64,000 nucleotides of DNA from Bradyrhizobium paxllaeri (GTDB lineage: Bacteria; Pseudomonadota; Alphaproteobacteria; Rhizobiales; Xanthobacteraceae), in the NCBI RefSeq assembly GCF_001693515.2, contig NZ_CP042968.1, positions 2,542,001-2,606,000 of the forward strand, in the 5' to 3' direction. The notes beneath the pieces are model-generated. The model had not been told where the DNA came from and searched no databases. It saw only the letters and a program-made list of their open reading frames with translations. Shown in pieces: positions 11,506 to 20,079 of the stretch (positions within the stretch are counted from its first letter, which is position 1; each line of letters begins with the position of its first letter). The translations under genes and the position numbers were made by a program.

Positions 11506-11745
11506 TCAAGCCGTTTCGTCTTCCTCGTACAGGCCGGCGACAAATTCACCGAACGAGGGAGCCAACGGCAACACGTAGCCCCAGCTGTCCGATATCGCCT
11601 CAGCAAGAGTCCACTCCCCAATCACCCTGCGGCCAATTGAACTCGGCCGAACCGCGACAATCGCCTCCGGCGCAGGCCAGCAAGAATTGACGATAGTCAT
11701 CCGGTAGTTGGAACCCGATATGGGGCTGCGACGACATGGAGCCAC
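11506..11745 (-). pseudogene. Possible C-terminal remnant of a small cytoplasmic protein
   Basis: The frame encodes a tail with SWGYVLPLAPSFGEFVAGLYEEDETA. Such SFxEFxxGLY endings are seen in SMI1/KNR4-like immunity or regulatory proteins. No matching N-terminus is present in any frame upstream, and the region adjoins a repeat, so it looks like a leftover fragment. Weak evidence; it may be a chance ORF. Confidence 0.25.
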
Positions 11746-11902
11746 GGTGATGCAATAGTGTGCCCATCTTCACACGCCGTGCGCGCGAATAAACTCAGAC
11801 ATATCTTGAACTCTGGCAAATGCCAGATTTTGCCCTGGGGGCGGCCGGGCACCCGGATGATCTCAGGCGTTACATGCTTTACTAGATTCTCCTGGAGCAC
11901 TC

Positions 11903-12256
11903 ATGGCAAAGCATCGGATCTATACAACGAGCTTCGCAAGCGTTTACCCGCTTTACGTCGCGAAAGCAGAGAAAAAAGGACGCACAAAAACAGAGGTCGA
12001 TCAGATCATCTCTTGGTTGACGGGCTATGGTCAGAAGGAGCTGGAAGCTCAACTGGAAAAACAGACTGACTTTGAATCGTTCTTTGCCGGAGCCCCTGAA
12101 ATCAATCCTTCGCGAACCTTGATTAAAGGCGTGGTTTGCGGTGTCCGGGTGGAAGATATCAAGGAACCAACCATGCGGGAAATTCGCTACCTGGATAAAC
12201 TGATCGATGAGCTGGCGCGCGGAAAAGCAATGGACAAAATTCTGCGAAGAAAATGA
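11903..12256 (+). CDS. DUF2200 domain-containing protein
   Basis: 117-residue cytoplasmic protein recognised as a full-length DUF2200 member. The start [20 protein letters not shown], the middle [14 protein letters not shown] and the segment [18 protein letters not shown] followed by [15 protein letters not shown] are family hallmarks. Function unknown; members occur as single small genes across bacteria, often in accessory regions. Its codon use is visibly less GC-biased than its neighbours, which fits acquisition by transfer. The stop lies 38 bp from the convergent acyl-CoA dehydrogenase stop. Confidence 0.92.
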   Translation: MAKHRIYTTSFASVYPLYVAKAEKKGRTKTEVDQIISWLTGYGQKELEAQLEKQTDFESFFAGAPEINPSRTLIKGVVCGVRVEDIKEPTMREIRYLDKLIDELARGKAMDKILRRK

Positions 12257-12294
12257 TCCTGAGCTTTGGATGTTCGCTGCCCACATCGGCAGCG

Positions 12295-13509
12295 TTAGTC
12301 CCGATCTACTTTGGTTCTCGACATCACGTAGCCGTCGCGCGTCTGCGGCAACTTCCAGCCGAGAACCTTGCTCGCGACGAGCGTGCGCAGCACCTGTGCC
12401 GTGCCGCCGCCGATCGTGAACATGCGAACATCGCGCGCCATGCGCTCAAGCGGGAAGTCACGCGAGTAACCGCGCGCCCCGAACACCTGCAGGGCATCGT
12501 TGACGATCTTCATCGCAGCTTCCGACGCGAAGATCTTCGCCTGCGCAGCGAGGGCCGGATCTGGAAATGAGCTGCCGCCGGGACCGCGCGAGGATGCTGC
12601 CGCATACAGCATCAGGCGGGATGCGGTGAGCTGTGTCTGCATATCGGCGAGCATCCATTGCAGACCCTGGAACTCGCCGATCGGCCGCCCGAACTGCTCG
12701 CGCGTCTTGGCCCACTCAACGGCATGCTCCAGCGCGCCCGCCGCGATCCCCATAGCGACCGTGCCCGCGCCGACGCGCTGGCTGTTGTAGGCATTGATAA
12801 GGTCGGCGAAGCCGCGCCTGAAGCCCGAAGGGGGTAGCAGCACCATGTCTGGCGTAATCTCGAGATCTTCGAACACCAGCTCGCCCTCGGGCATGCCGCA
12901 GAGTCCCATCGTCGTTTCGCGCTTGCTCATGCGCAGCCCCTCGACCTCCCCGCGCACGGCCAGGAAACCGCCGGTGCCCAGTTCCTCACCGCGCTCATCG
13001 AACACGCGTGCGAAAATCAGGTGCAGACGCGACACGCCAGCGCCGGTGATCCAATGCTTCTTGCCATTGAGCACGTAGCGGTTACCGCGCTTGTCAGCCC
13101 GCGTCTTCATGCCGCTCGCGTCACTGCCCGCGTCAGGCTCTGTGATGCAGATCGCCGGTTTGTCGCCTGCCAGCACGAGATCGGCAGCGCGCTTGCGCTG
13201 TGCATCGGTGCCGTACGCCATAACGGTCGAGATCGCTCCCATGTTGGCCTCGACGACGATACGTGCCGAGACCGTACACGAGCGTGCCATTTCCTCGATG
13301 ACCAACACCGTATCGAGGAAACTCCGACCCTGGCCGCCGTATTCCTTTGGAATGGTCATTCCCATGAAGCGCTCGGCTTTCAGCGCGTCTACGACATCCC
13401 AGGGATACTCACGCGATTGATCAATCTCGACGCCGCGTTTGCGCAGCAAACCGTTTGAAAGAGCGGCGGCTTTTTCCTTCAAGGCCAACTGCTGGGATGA
13501 GAGCTCCAT
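12295..13509 (-). CDS. Acyl-CoA dehydrogenase family protein
   Basis: About 404 residues, normal for the family. The N-terminal helical domain includes PWDVVDALKAERFMGMTIPKEYGGQG. The FAD/acyl-binding beta domain has CITEPDAGSDASGMKTRA and GKKHWITGAG. The C-terminal helical domain has NAYNSQRVGAGTVAMGIAAGALEHA and AREQFG-type TREQFGRPIGEFQGLQW, ending with QVFGARGYSRDFPLERMARDVR. It oxidises an acyl-CoA alpha-beta bond and passes electrons to ETF; chain preference is unclear. The frame is open to 13794, but the extra N-terminal 95 codons lie in repeat-like DNA, so ATG 13509 is used. Confidence 0.92.
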   Translation of the reverse strand: MELSSQQLALKEKAAALSNGLLRKRGVEIDQSREYPWDVVDALKAERFMGMTIPKEYGGQGRSFLDTVLVIEEMARSCTVSARIVVEANMGAISTVMAYGTDAQRKRAADLVLAGDKPAICITEPDAGSDASGMKTRADKRGNRYVLNGKKHWITGAGVSRLHLIFARVFDERGEELGTGGFLAVRGEVEGLRMSKRETTMGLCGMPEGELVFEDLEITPDMVLLPPSGFRRGFADLINAYNSQRVGAGTVAMGIAAGALEHAVEWAKTREQFGRPIGEFQGLQWMLADMQTQLTASRLMLYAAASSRGPGGSSFPDPALAAQAKIFASEAAMKIVNDALQVFGARGYSRDFPLERMARDVRMFTIGGGTAQVLRTLVASKVLGWKLPQTRDGYVMSRTKVDRD

Positions 13510-13831
13510 GACATCCTTCCATTCTGCGCGGATTGGCGTCTCTTCCGGTCGAGCGATAGCCGCAGGCGTAATTCGCCGCTGCCTCTGAATGGGGAAGGTG
13601 TTGCTGATCCGTCCTGCGAATTGTGTTCTCGCCAGGGTGCAATTGCAATACAGAATAGCGCGTAGGGCAGTTAGCCCAACGGGTCCGCGTAAGGCGCGGC
13701 CCGCGACGAGCGCAATTGCGTTCGCGCAGTGATGACAGGCTCCGGCGTAACCCGCCGCTGAGCCCGGATGTCGGCCTTTGACCAAAGCCGACACCCAGGC
13801 TTGAAATCAGTCAGCCGCGCATGCTCCGACC
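13510..13831. other. Intergenic stretch with degraded palindromic repeat
   Basis: Upstream region of the acyl-CoA dehydrogenase. From about 13650 to 13765 it contains a TAGGGCAGTTAGCCC-type start and a GCTCCGGCGTAACCCGCCGC-type end, resembling the intergenic repeat built around GGGTTACGC / GCGTAACCC that is common in this group. The promoter was not resolved. Confidence 0.4.
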
Positions 13832-13963
13832 ATGACGCGGCAGTTCACCAATCGAATTACCCTTGCTTCAGTCCTCTTCGTCGGGCTGCGCGCGGCGCCG
13901 CTCTACGGCCTCGCTCATATCGTGGAGCACAAAGAGCGCAAGCGCCGCCATGTGCCGGCGTGA
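13832..13963 (+). CDS. Small hypothetical protein (43 aa)
   Basis: ATG at 13832 to TGA at 13961 encodes 43 residues: a short basic start, one hydrophobic stretch (ITLASVLFVGLRAAPLYGLA) and a very basic tail (HKERKRRH). The layout is that of a small membrane-anchored or membrane-associated peptide with a positive cytoplasmic end. No strong ribosome binding site is visible. Third-position GC and the sensible composition support coding, but no family is recognised. Confidence 0.4.
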   Translation: MTRQFTNRITLASVLFVGLRAAPLYGLAHIVEHKERKRRHVPA

Positions 13964-14054
13964 CGGAAATCAACACACGTGCATGGGACGGATTAGCCCT
14001 TCGCCAATCCGTCCCACAGGTTACGGCATCTGCGCACCTTTTCAGATGCGCAGA

Positions 14055-14423
14055 TCAAAGACCTCCTCGCGGCAGGAAGAAGCAAAGCTCGACGCCCGTG
14101 TGCCGGTTGATAAACAGCACGGGAAGCCGATCAGGCGTGTCTTCTTCCTTGATGATGTCGGGCGGGATGGTTCTCCACTCGCCGTCTTTCAGGTATTGCC
14201 ACTGGTCCGAGCGATCTTCGCCGACCCTGAAGCGGGTCTTGAACACATCGCCATTGTCGCAACAGGATTTCCAGGGAACACCGAGACGCTTCCGGGCGGC
14301 GGCGTTCATTTCCTGCTTGTTGAACCATTCGTGGTTTGGCATCGACGGATCGTGCGCGTCAGCCTGAAAGGAAAACAAGACAAGAAGACCGAATGCCGTC
14401 AGTACGCGACCGAACGCTTTCAT
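14055..14423 (-). CDS. Secreted hypothetical protein
   Basis: About 122 residues starting at ATG 14423, which has GGAGG 7 bases upstream (an earlier in-frame ATG at 14435 lacks one). A signal peptide with core VLTAFGLLVLFSF ends near QADA, giving a mature periplasmic protein. The mature part has a vicinal Cys pair (SCCDNGDVF), a Trp-rich middle (SDQWQYLKDGEWRTIPP) and one C-terminal Cys (GVELCFF). Similar small secreted proteins of unknown role are common in Bradyrhizobium. No neighbour suggests a job. Confidence 0.75.
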   Translation of the reverse strand: MKAFGRVLTAFGLLVLFSFQADAHDPSMPNHEWFNKQEMNAAARKRLGVPWKSCCDNGDVFKTRFRVGEDRSDQWQYLKDGEWRTIPPDIIKEEDTPDRLPVLFINRHTGVELCFFLPRGGL

Positions 14424-14769
14424 GGCAGCCTCCATTGTGGACTGTCACCAAACGCGAATCACACGAGCTCTCCGGCAACCCATCAGGCCACATTCAGAGG
14501 AAAATGGAATCGCATTTCCGAGCGACTTTTCTCATTTAAGCACGACTGTTGTTTTCCTGTTGGTGTTCTACCGCACACGCGGCCCCGTATTTTTACCGGC
14601 AGCTCCTGAACTTCTCCGCCCTGCCATGATACTGCGCGATGGACCCAGGCGGAAAGGCGTTCGAATGTTCCGCCGCGGCATCAAGTGCGCGTGAAACGTG
14701 AGGCAGTTCACATCTGGAAATCGCGCGATGATTTAAGGCCGTCGCATGCCCGGTTTCGGGAGGTGCGCG
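14424..14769. other. Intergenic stretch, nothing recognised
   Basis: About 346 bases between divergent small genes. It should contain both promoters; I see no clear repeat, RNA or extra gene. Confidence 0.5.
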
Positions 14770-15045
14770 ATGCCGTTGTTCAATGGCCAAATCCAGTGGC
14801 GGGGAATAAGCACTACCGTGGTAGTCGAGCTTATCATCCTGCTCGCACTTGCGTTGGCGGCAGTTAGTTACGTGGAATGGTCATCGAAAATTGCCGTTGC
14901 CGAGTTCATGAGCGCGACCGAGTCATCGGCATCTGATCCGAACCATTCCAGCGAGTCTCCAGCCCGGATGCAGGCCCGCAAGGGACCAACGGGCTGCCCC
15001 CTGGGCAAGAAATCGCCGCCAACTCAACTAGCGCCGTTGCCGTAA
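14770..15045 (+). CDS. Small single-pass membrane protein
   Basis: About 91 residues from ATG 14770, which is preceded by GGGAGG; an upstream ATG at 14746 lacks a site. One transmembrane helix (TVVVELIILLALALAAVSYV) lies near residues 16-36, followed by a Ser-rich soluble tail (ATESSASDPNHSSESPA) and a proline-rich end with one Cys. Topology is probably N-in, with a periplasmic tail. No recognised domain; function unknown. Confidence 0.6.
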   Translation: MPLFNGQIQWRGISTTVVVELIILLALALAAVSYVEWSSKIAVAEFMSATESSASDPNHSSESPARMQARKGPTGCPLGKKSPPTQLAPLP

Positions 15046-15113
15046 TCTACAGAGCCGTAAATCTACGGACCAACTCGTCTCGTGCGCTTACGGCTCACGC
15101 GACGGAGCAGATT

Positions 15114-15338
15114 TCATCTGCGCCCGCGAAGCTCGACCGGAGTACGGTAGAGCTCGTTACTTTCATCGTCGGTGACGCGTACGGCGCATCCGGAGGAACA
15201 CAGCTCGGGGCGAACGATGCGAAGCTCGCTCGCGAGACTATCGGCCTTATCGATCGCGTTTTCCATATTTTCGAGGATCATGCCGCCCTGGCATTTGAAC
15301 TCCGCGCCGATGACGAGATCAAAATTGAAGTATGGCAT
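15114..15338 (-). CDS. Small DUF6894-like protein
   Basis: 74 residues from ATG 15338. It opens with MPYFNFDLVIGAEF, the PxFxFDLxxG-type start typical of the small DUF6894 family abundant in Rhizobiales, then ENMENAIDKADSLASEL as an amphipathic helix and a C-terminal strand VRVTDDESNELYRTPVE. The family is cytoplasmic and of unknown function. The frame is open further upstream, to 15491, but that part lies in repeat-like DNA. Confidence 0.65.
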   Translation of the reverse strand: MPYFNFDLVIGAEFKCQGGMILENMENAIDKADSLASELRIVRPELCSSGCAVRVTDDESNELYRTPVELRGRR

Positions 15339-15825
15339 TGCAGCCCCCAGCCAAGTTTCAATCGCAGTGAATCTAACCTGAGTCTGGTTGGTTCCTTCAT
15401 TACAACTCTGATCTTGAGATCTGATTGTAGTCGCCTGTTGCGTTTCGGTACCGCGACCGCGCCACCGTGTGCACAGAATGCGATAAGACACTTACGGATC
15501 GTTCGGTTGCGGTTCGCAGGATGGGTAGAGCCAACGGGTCGCGCGAACGCGCGCCCGATGACATACTCCGCGAAACCCATCGCCGGTGTGAACGGACGCA
15601 TTGATGGGTATCGCTTCGCTCCACCCATCCTACGAAAAACGCGCTGCGATCTCGTGGTACCACCCACGATTCAGAGGCGTGACCGACATGATCAACCCCA
15701 AACGTCAGCGCTTTAGAATCACTATGGAACCCTGGGGCGGGCGCCTGGAGTTGTGACGGAGATCATATTGCTCCCTCGACTTCCGGGGCATTGTGCCGCC
15801 GCTATTGATATCCCTTGAGGTCCGG
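15339..15825. other. Intergenic stretch with one palindromic repeat
   Basis: Gene-free region of about 490 bases upstream of the cyclase gene. Besides the repeat at 15518-15632, nothing was recognised. Confidence 0.5.
15518..15632. repeat. Intergenic palindromic repeat with AGGATGGGT ends
   Basis: Left end AGGATGGGTAGAGC, right end GCTCCACCCATCCT, forming an imperfect terminal inverted repeat around CGCGCGAACGCGCG and GATGGGTATCGCTTCGCT. The same AGGATGGGT...ACCCATCCT arrangement is known from many intergenic repeats in Bradyrhizobium. It is not a coding region, despite several open frames. Confidence 0.65.
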
Positions 15826-18800
15826 ATGCACTGCACGAATTGCGCAGCCCAAGTCCCGGAGCAAAGAAAATTCTGTAGCCAGTGCGGAGCAGCGGTCGTG
15901 CGACGCTGTCCGGCCTGCGGCGTGGCGAATCCGGCACTGAACAAGTTTTGCGGCGACTGCGGGACCAGATTGCACGTGGAGTCGCACGCGGTGACAACGA
16001 CGGCGCGGGACTCGCGGCCGATCGAGCGCCGGCAGCTCACCGTCCTGTTTTGCGACCTTGTCGGATCGACTGAACTCTCCGCGGGGCTCGATCCCGAAGA
16101 CTTCAGCGCAATCATTGCCGGCTACCGGCGCTGCATTGTTGAAACAATTGCCCGCTTCGACGGCTTTGTCGCGCGACATCATGGGGACGGCGCCGTCGTA
16201 TGTTTTGGCTATCCTCACGCGCACGAGGACGACGCGGAGCGCGCGGTTCAGGCCAGCCTCGCATTGGTGCAGGCGATCGCCGCCTTGCCGGCTAAAGAGA
16301 AGTTGAGCGCGCGCGTTGGCGTTGCAACGGGCGTTGCGATTGTGGGCGACATGTCTGATAGCGCGATCTCCGAGGAGCATGGCATCCTCGGTGACGCCCC
16401 GAATCTTGCCGCCCGATTGCAGTCGCTCGCAGAGCCCGGCAGCGTTGTCATATCGGGCCGCACAAAGACGATCGCGGGACCGCAGTTCGCGTATCTTGAT
16501 CTCGGCAAGGTCGAGATCAAGGGGTTAGCAAAACCAGTTGCGGCCTGGCAGGTCGCCGGCAGGACAATGGTGAGCAGCCGGTCGCACGCTCTCCAAAGCT
16601 GCGATGTGCTGCCGTTGATCGGTCGTGATGAAGAAATGGAGCTAATTCTGAGCCGATGGAAGCGGGCCAGGAGCGGCGAAGGTCAGGTGGTGCTGCTCTC
16701 CGGCGAAGCGGGCATCGGCAAATCACGGCTCACCGTCGCGCTTCTGGAACAGCTTGCGCGCGAACCGCAGATTCGTCTGCAGTACTTCTGCTCGCCGCAG
16801 CATACCGACAGCACGCTCTATCCGGTGATCGGCGAGATGTGGCGCGCCGCCGGCTTCGCTCACGATGACAGCCAGCAAGCGAAAGCGGACAAGCTCGACG
16901 CGCTGCTGGTGCAAAGCGCGACGTCTTCGGAGGATGCGGCGCTGTTTGCCGAAATGCTGTCGCTACCCGGCGATGGACGCTACCCTCCAGTTGAAGTTGA
17001 GCCGCAGCTCCGCCGTCAGAAAACGCTGAAAGCTCTTGTTTCGCACATCGAGGCGCTGGCGCGGATCCATCCCGTGCTGATGATTTTCGAAGATGCGCAC
17101 TGGACCGATCCAACCAGCCTCGAATTCTTCACCCGGGCCGTGGACCTGGCCGTGAGCCACCGGCTCTTGATGCTTGTGACTTTCAGGCCGGAATTCGGCC
17201 CGCCCTGGATCGGACGGCCGCACGTGACTGAGCTGACTCTCAACCGGCTGGCGCCGCGCGACATCGATTCCCTCATCGAGGGGGTCGTCGGCGACCGGTC
17301 GCTGCCAGCGGGCATCCGCCAGGACATCATCGAGCGCACCGACGGCATTCCGCTGTTCGCCGAGGAAATGACCAAGGCGGTGCTGGATGCTGAGGGCGAG
17401 AGTGAGGTGCAGCGGACCGTCGCAGGGGCGCCTACGCCTGTCGTTGCGGTTCCGGCAAGCCTGCAGGCTTCGCTGATGTCGCGGCTCGACCGGCTCGGCC
17501 CGGCGAAAGACACCGCGCAGGTCGGCGCTGCGATCGGCCGGGAATTTCCTCATATGCTGCTTGCCGCGGTCGCGCGAAAGCCGGAAGCGGAACTGGATGC
17601 CGACCTCAACCGGCTCATTGCGGCGGGTTTGTTGTTTCGACAGGGCACGCCGCCGCACGCGAGCTATCTGTTCAAGCACGCGCTGGTACAGGACGCGGCC
17701 TACGGTACGCTGCTGCGCGAGCCGAGGCGCGCGCTGCATGCGCGCATCGCCGAAATCCTTGAATGCCAGTTCCCGGAAATGGCCGATGGTCAGCCCGAAC
17801 TGCTCGCGCGTCACTACACAAAGGCCGACCTGATCGAGAAGTCAGCGCGCCTGTGGGGCAAGGCGGGACTAAGGTCACAGGAGCGCTCGGCGCTGATCGA
17901 AGCAGCCGAACAGCTCGATCAGGCCCTGGCGCAAATCGCAACCTTGCCCAGCACGCCCGACCTGCGGCGCGAGCAGATCGTCCTGCAAGTCGCGCTCTCG
18001 AACACGCTGATGCATGTCAAGGGATATGGCGCTCCCGAAACCAAGACTGCGGTGGCGCAGGCGAGGGCGTTTATCGAGCGGGCGGCACAGCTCGGAGAGT
18101 CTCCCGATGATCCTTCGCTGCTGCTCTCAACCCTCTTTGGCCAGTGGATCGTCAATTTCATAAACTTCAATGGTGACGTTGCGCGCGAGCTTGCAAGCCG
18201 CTTTCTGGCGCTCGGCGAGAACGAGGGGGCGGCGGTGCCGCGCATGATCGGACACCGCACCATGGCGAGTACGCTCGCGCTGCGGGGGGATCTCGTTGAG
18301 GCCAGGGCGCACTACAACGAAGCGCTCGCACTCTATCGTCCCGCCGAGCACCGCCGATTGATGACGCGATTTGGCCAGGACCTCCGGGTAACGTGCCTGG
18401 CGTTCCGTTCGATGGCCTCATGGCTGCTCGGTTATCCCGAGGCTGCGCTGAACGATGCAGACTGCGCGCTGACGGAAGCGCGCCAGATTGAGCATGCCGC
18501 CACGTTGATGTTTACGCTGAATTTCCCGATCCTCGTTAATACCTATTGCGGGAACTACCACGCGGCGAATACGCATCTGAAAGAGCTTGTCGCGCTGGCC
18601 GAGGAGAAAAGCGCCCCGTTCCGGAAAGCGGAAGGCGTGTTGCGGCGGGGCTATATCCTGACGCTTACGGGAGCGGTGAAAGCGGTCGAGACCGTCACGG
18701 CGGGTATCGATCTATGGCGGTCGGCCGGATCGACGATCTTTACACCGGAGCAGGAGTTCATGCTGGCAATTGCGCATGCGGATTCGGGTCAGTTCGATGA

Positions 18801-19146
18801 TGCCTGGCGCTGCATCGGCAAGGCCATGACGGCGATGCGGGAAACCAGGGAAAGATGGTGCGAGGCGGAGGCTCATCGCGTTGCCGGTGAAATCGCGCTG
18901 AGGTGGCCGCAGCGGGACGAGGCGAAGGCGCAGGCGTATTTCGAGCATGCCTTGACCACTGCGCGCGCGCAGCATGCAAAGTCGTGGGAATTGCGCGCGG
19001 CTACCAGTTCGGCGCGGCTCTTGAACTGTCAGGGCAAACGGAAAATGGCGCGTGACCTTCTCGCGCCCGTCTACGACTGGTTCACCGAAGGCTTTGACAC
19101 GAGCGATCTGCGAAAGGCCAGGGCCCTGCTCGCCGAGATCAGTTGA
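15826..19146 (+). CDS. Zinc-ribbon / class III adenylate cyclase / AAA ATPase / TPR-like multidomain protein
   Basis: About 1106 residues from ATG 15826. Two zinc ribbons open the protein (Cys 3, 6, 17, 20 and 28, 31, 42, 45). A class III cyclase domain covers about 68-245, with metal-binding Asp in LFCDLVGSTE (near 77) and HHGDGAVVCFG (near 121), and the NLAARLQ helix bearing the transition-state Asn/Arg. An orphan AAA/STAND ATPase follows, with Walker A GEAGIGKS near 293-300 and Walker B LMIFEDAHW. The C-terminal 450 residues are helical repeats of TPR type. The architecture matches a large alphaproteobacterial group of signalling proteins; cyclase activity is predicted, the signal is unknown. 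Upstream ATG 15793 is possible, but ATG 15826 puts the ribbon at the start. Confidence 0.9.
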   Translation: MHCTNCAAQVPEQRKFCSQCGAAVVRRCPACGVANPALNKFCGDCGTRLHVESHAVTTTARDSRPIERRQLTVLFCDLVGSTELSAGLDPEDFSAIIAGYRRCIVETIARFDGFVARHHGDGAVVCFGYPHAHEDDAERAVQASLALVQAIAALPAKEKLSARVGVATGVAIVGDMSDSAISEEHGILGDAPNLAARLQSLAEPGSVVISGRTKTIAGPQFAYLDLGKVEIKGLAKPVAAWQVAGRTMVSSRSHALQSCDVLPLIGRDEEMELILSRWKRARSGEGQVVLLSGEAGIGKSRLTVALLEQLAREPQIRLQYFCSPQHTDSTLYPVIGEMWRAAGFAHDDSQQAKADKLDALLVQSATSSEDAALFAEMLSLPGDGRYPPVEVEPQLRRQKTLKALVSHIEALARIHPVLMIFEDAHWTDPTSLEFFTRAVDLAVSHRLLMLVTFRPEFGPPWIGRPHVTELTLNRLAPRDIDSLIEGVVGDRSLPAGIRQDIIERTDGIPLFAEEMTKAVLDAEGESEVQRTVAGAPTPVVAVPASLQASLMSRLDRLGPAKDTAQVGAAIGREFPHMLLAAVARKPEAELDADLNRLIAAGLLFRQGTPPHASYLFKHALVQDAAYGTLLREPRRALHARIAEILECQFPEMADGQPELLARHYTKADLIEKSARLWGKAGLRSQERSALIEAAEQLDQALAQIATLPSTPDLRREQIVLQVALSNTLMHVKGYGAPETKTAVAQARAFIERAAQLGESPDDPSLLLSTLFGQWIVNFINFNGDVARELASRFLALGENEGAAVPRMIGHRTMASTLALRGDLVEARAHYNEALALYRPAEHRRLMTRFGQDLRVTCLAFRSMASWLLGYPEAALNDADCALTEARQIEHAATLMFTLNFPILVNTYCGNYHAANTHLKELVALAEEKSAPFRKAEGVLRRGYILTLTGAVKAVETVTAGIDLWRSAGSTIFTPEQEFMLAIAHADSGQFDDAWRCIGKAMTAMRETRERWCEAEAHRVAGEIALRWPQRDEAKAQAYFEHALTTARAQHAKSWELRAATSSARLLNCQGKRKMARDLLAPVYDWFTEGFDTSDLRKARALLAEIS

Positions 19147-19246
19147 AGGTGCCTTCGATCATCAGCGAGCCGGTCGCCGGCGCGGATGATTTAGGTTTCA
19201 TTCATAGTAATTATTAGAGTTCAATTCAAATTTTCCGTTCATGATC

Positions 19247-19275
19247 GCCGCGTTTCTCGCGGCATTTCATTTTTG
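19247..19275 (+). terminator. Weak intrinsic terminator after the cyclase gene
   Basis: GCCGCG-TTTCT-CGCGGC forms a 6-bp GC stem with a 5-base loop, followed by ATTTCATTTTT. It is 100 bp after the stop of the cyclase gene and before the lipoprotein gene. Confidence 0.45.
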
Positions 19276-19319
19276 ATCGGCAGCTCCAACACGGCTCGCG
19301 TTGCTACGGAAGCATTGTC

Positions 19320-19814
19320 ATGGCGATCGCTGGTGCAGCGTTTCGTGCTCAGGATTTTTGCGGGCTTGTAACCGGGCGGCTGCATGCCGCCAGCTTGAAA
19401 TCGCACGCCCCAAAATTGTTGGCCGCCTGCGCGGTCCTGTTCTCGATCTCGGTTGCCGGTTGCGCACGTAATCCCGCGCAGCGTGAATTCAATTCAGCCC
19501 CGCGCGAAGCCAAAGCGCCTCCCACCCGTGCGGTTGTACGCGCCCGCCGATCCCCCGAACCGCGCCGATATTCGGAGCCAAGAATTCGGCGGCCGGACCC
19601 GGCGCTGCTTTCCCCGCAACCTGCGCCCGATTGCGAGTTCAAGAGATCCGACCTGAAGACCGTGGATCCGGATCAGTGGGCCCGCTTGAAGGTCGAGTAC
19701 GAGCGGCAGTGCTATCAGGATGCAGAGAAGGCTGCGCGCGACCGCCTGATCTTGCTGCAGGCGTCCGCTACGTGCGAAATCGAGCCGGCTCGACAGCGAA
19801 CGCCAGTCCGGTAG
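19320..19814 (+). CDS. Putative lipoprotein, hypothetical
   Basis: 164 residues. A hydrophobic stretch (LLAACAVLFSISVAGC) ends in the lipobox VAGC with Cys near residue 48; the lead before it is unusually long (about 30 residues), so a later non-ATG start is possible. The mature part is Pro/Arg-rich and probably disordered (about 50-100), then has two Cys in PDCEFKRSDLK and YERQCYQDAEKAARDRL, which may pair, and a last Cys near the end. No domain recognised; likely anchored to a membrane on the periplasmic side. Confidence 0.6.
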   Translation: MAIAGAAFRAQDFCGLVTGRLHAASLKSHAPKLLAACAVLFSISVAGCARNPAQREFNSAPREAKAPPTRAVVRARRSPEPRRYSEPRIRRPDPALLSPQPAPDCEFKRSDLKTVDPDQWARLKVEYERQCYQDAEKAARDRLILLQASATCEIEPARQRTPVR

Positions 19815-20079
19815 CAGATTCGAGACAGCCAGCGGCTCGCTTGTTTCTGCGTTCGCATCATCCGTGCACAAGCGCAGCGCGCACCTCTAAATTGTGTTCA
19901 GCATCCACCGTCGGCGCGGTAAGCCCTGTGTCCTCCAGATGACAATGGCAGGGCATCCGCCCTTAATTTCGTCGTTCTTTTGCCATGCCGCCGTTTCACG
20001 TTTTCGCTGGTGGGATTCGATTTTTACTGTGCTTTGGCTGGGGAGGAGTTGAGGAGTATTAATTTTTTAGAGAGTAACG

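Larger units (their letters stand above)
10572..11902. other. Gene-poor, repeat-rich stretch
   Basis: About 1.3 kb without a convincing gene. It holds a dispersed repeat at 10685-10850, a nested stem-loop element at 10918-11420, and short ORF remnants at 11506-11900 on the minus strand. Open frames here change strand and frame, have no ribosome binding sites and lie on top of inverted repeats, so they are judged non-coding. Confidence 0.6.

Noticed and set aside
13510..13794. 95-codon N-terminal extension of acyl-CoA dehydrogenase
   Set aside because: Overlaps repeat-like DNA and does not resemble the family N-terminus; ATG 13509 gives normal length.
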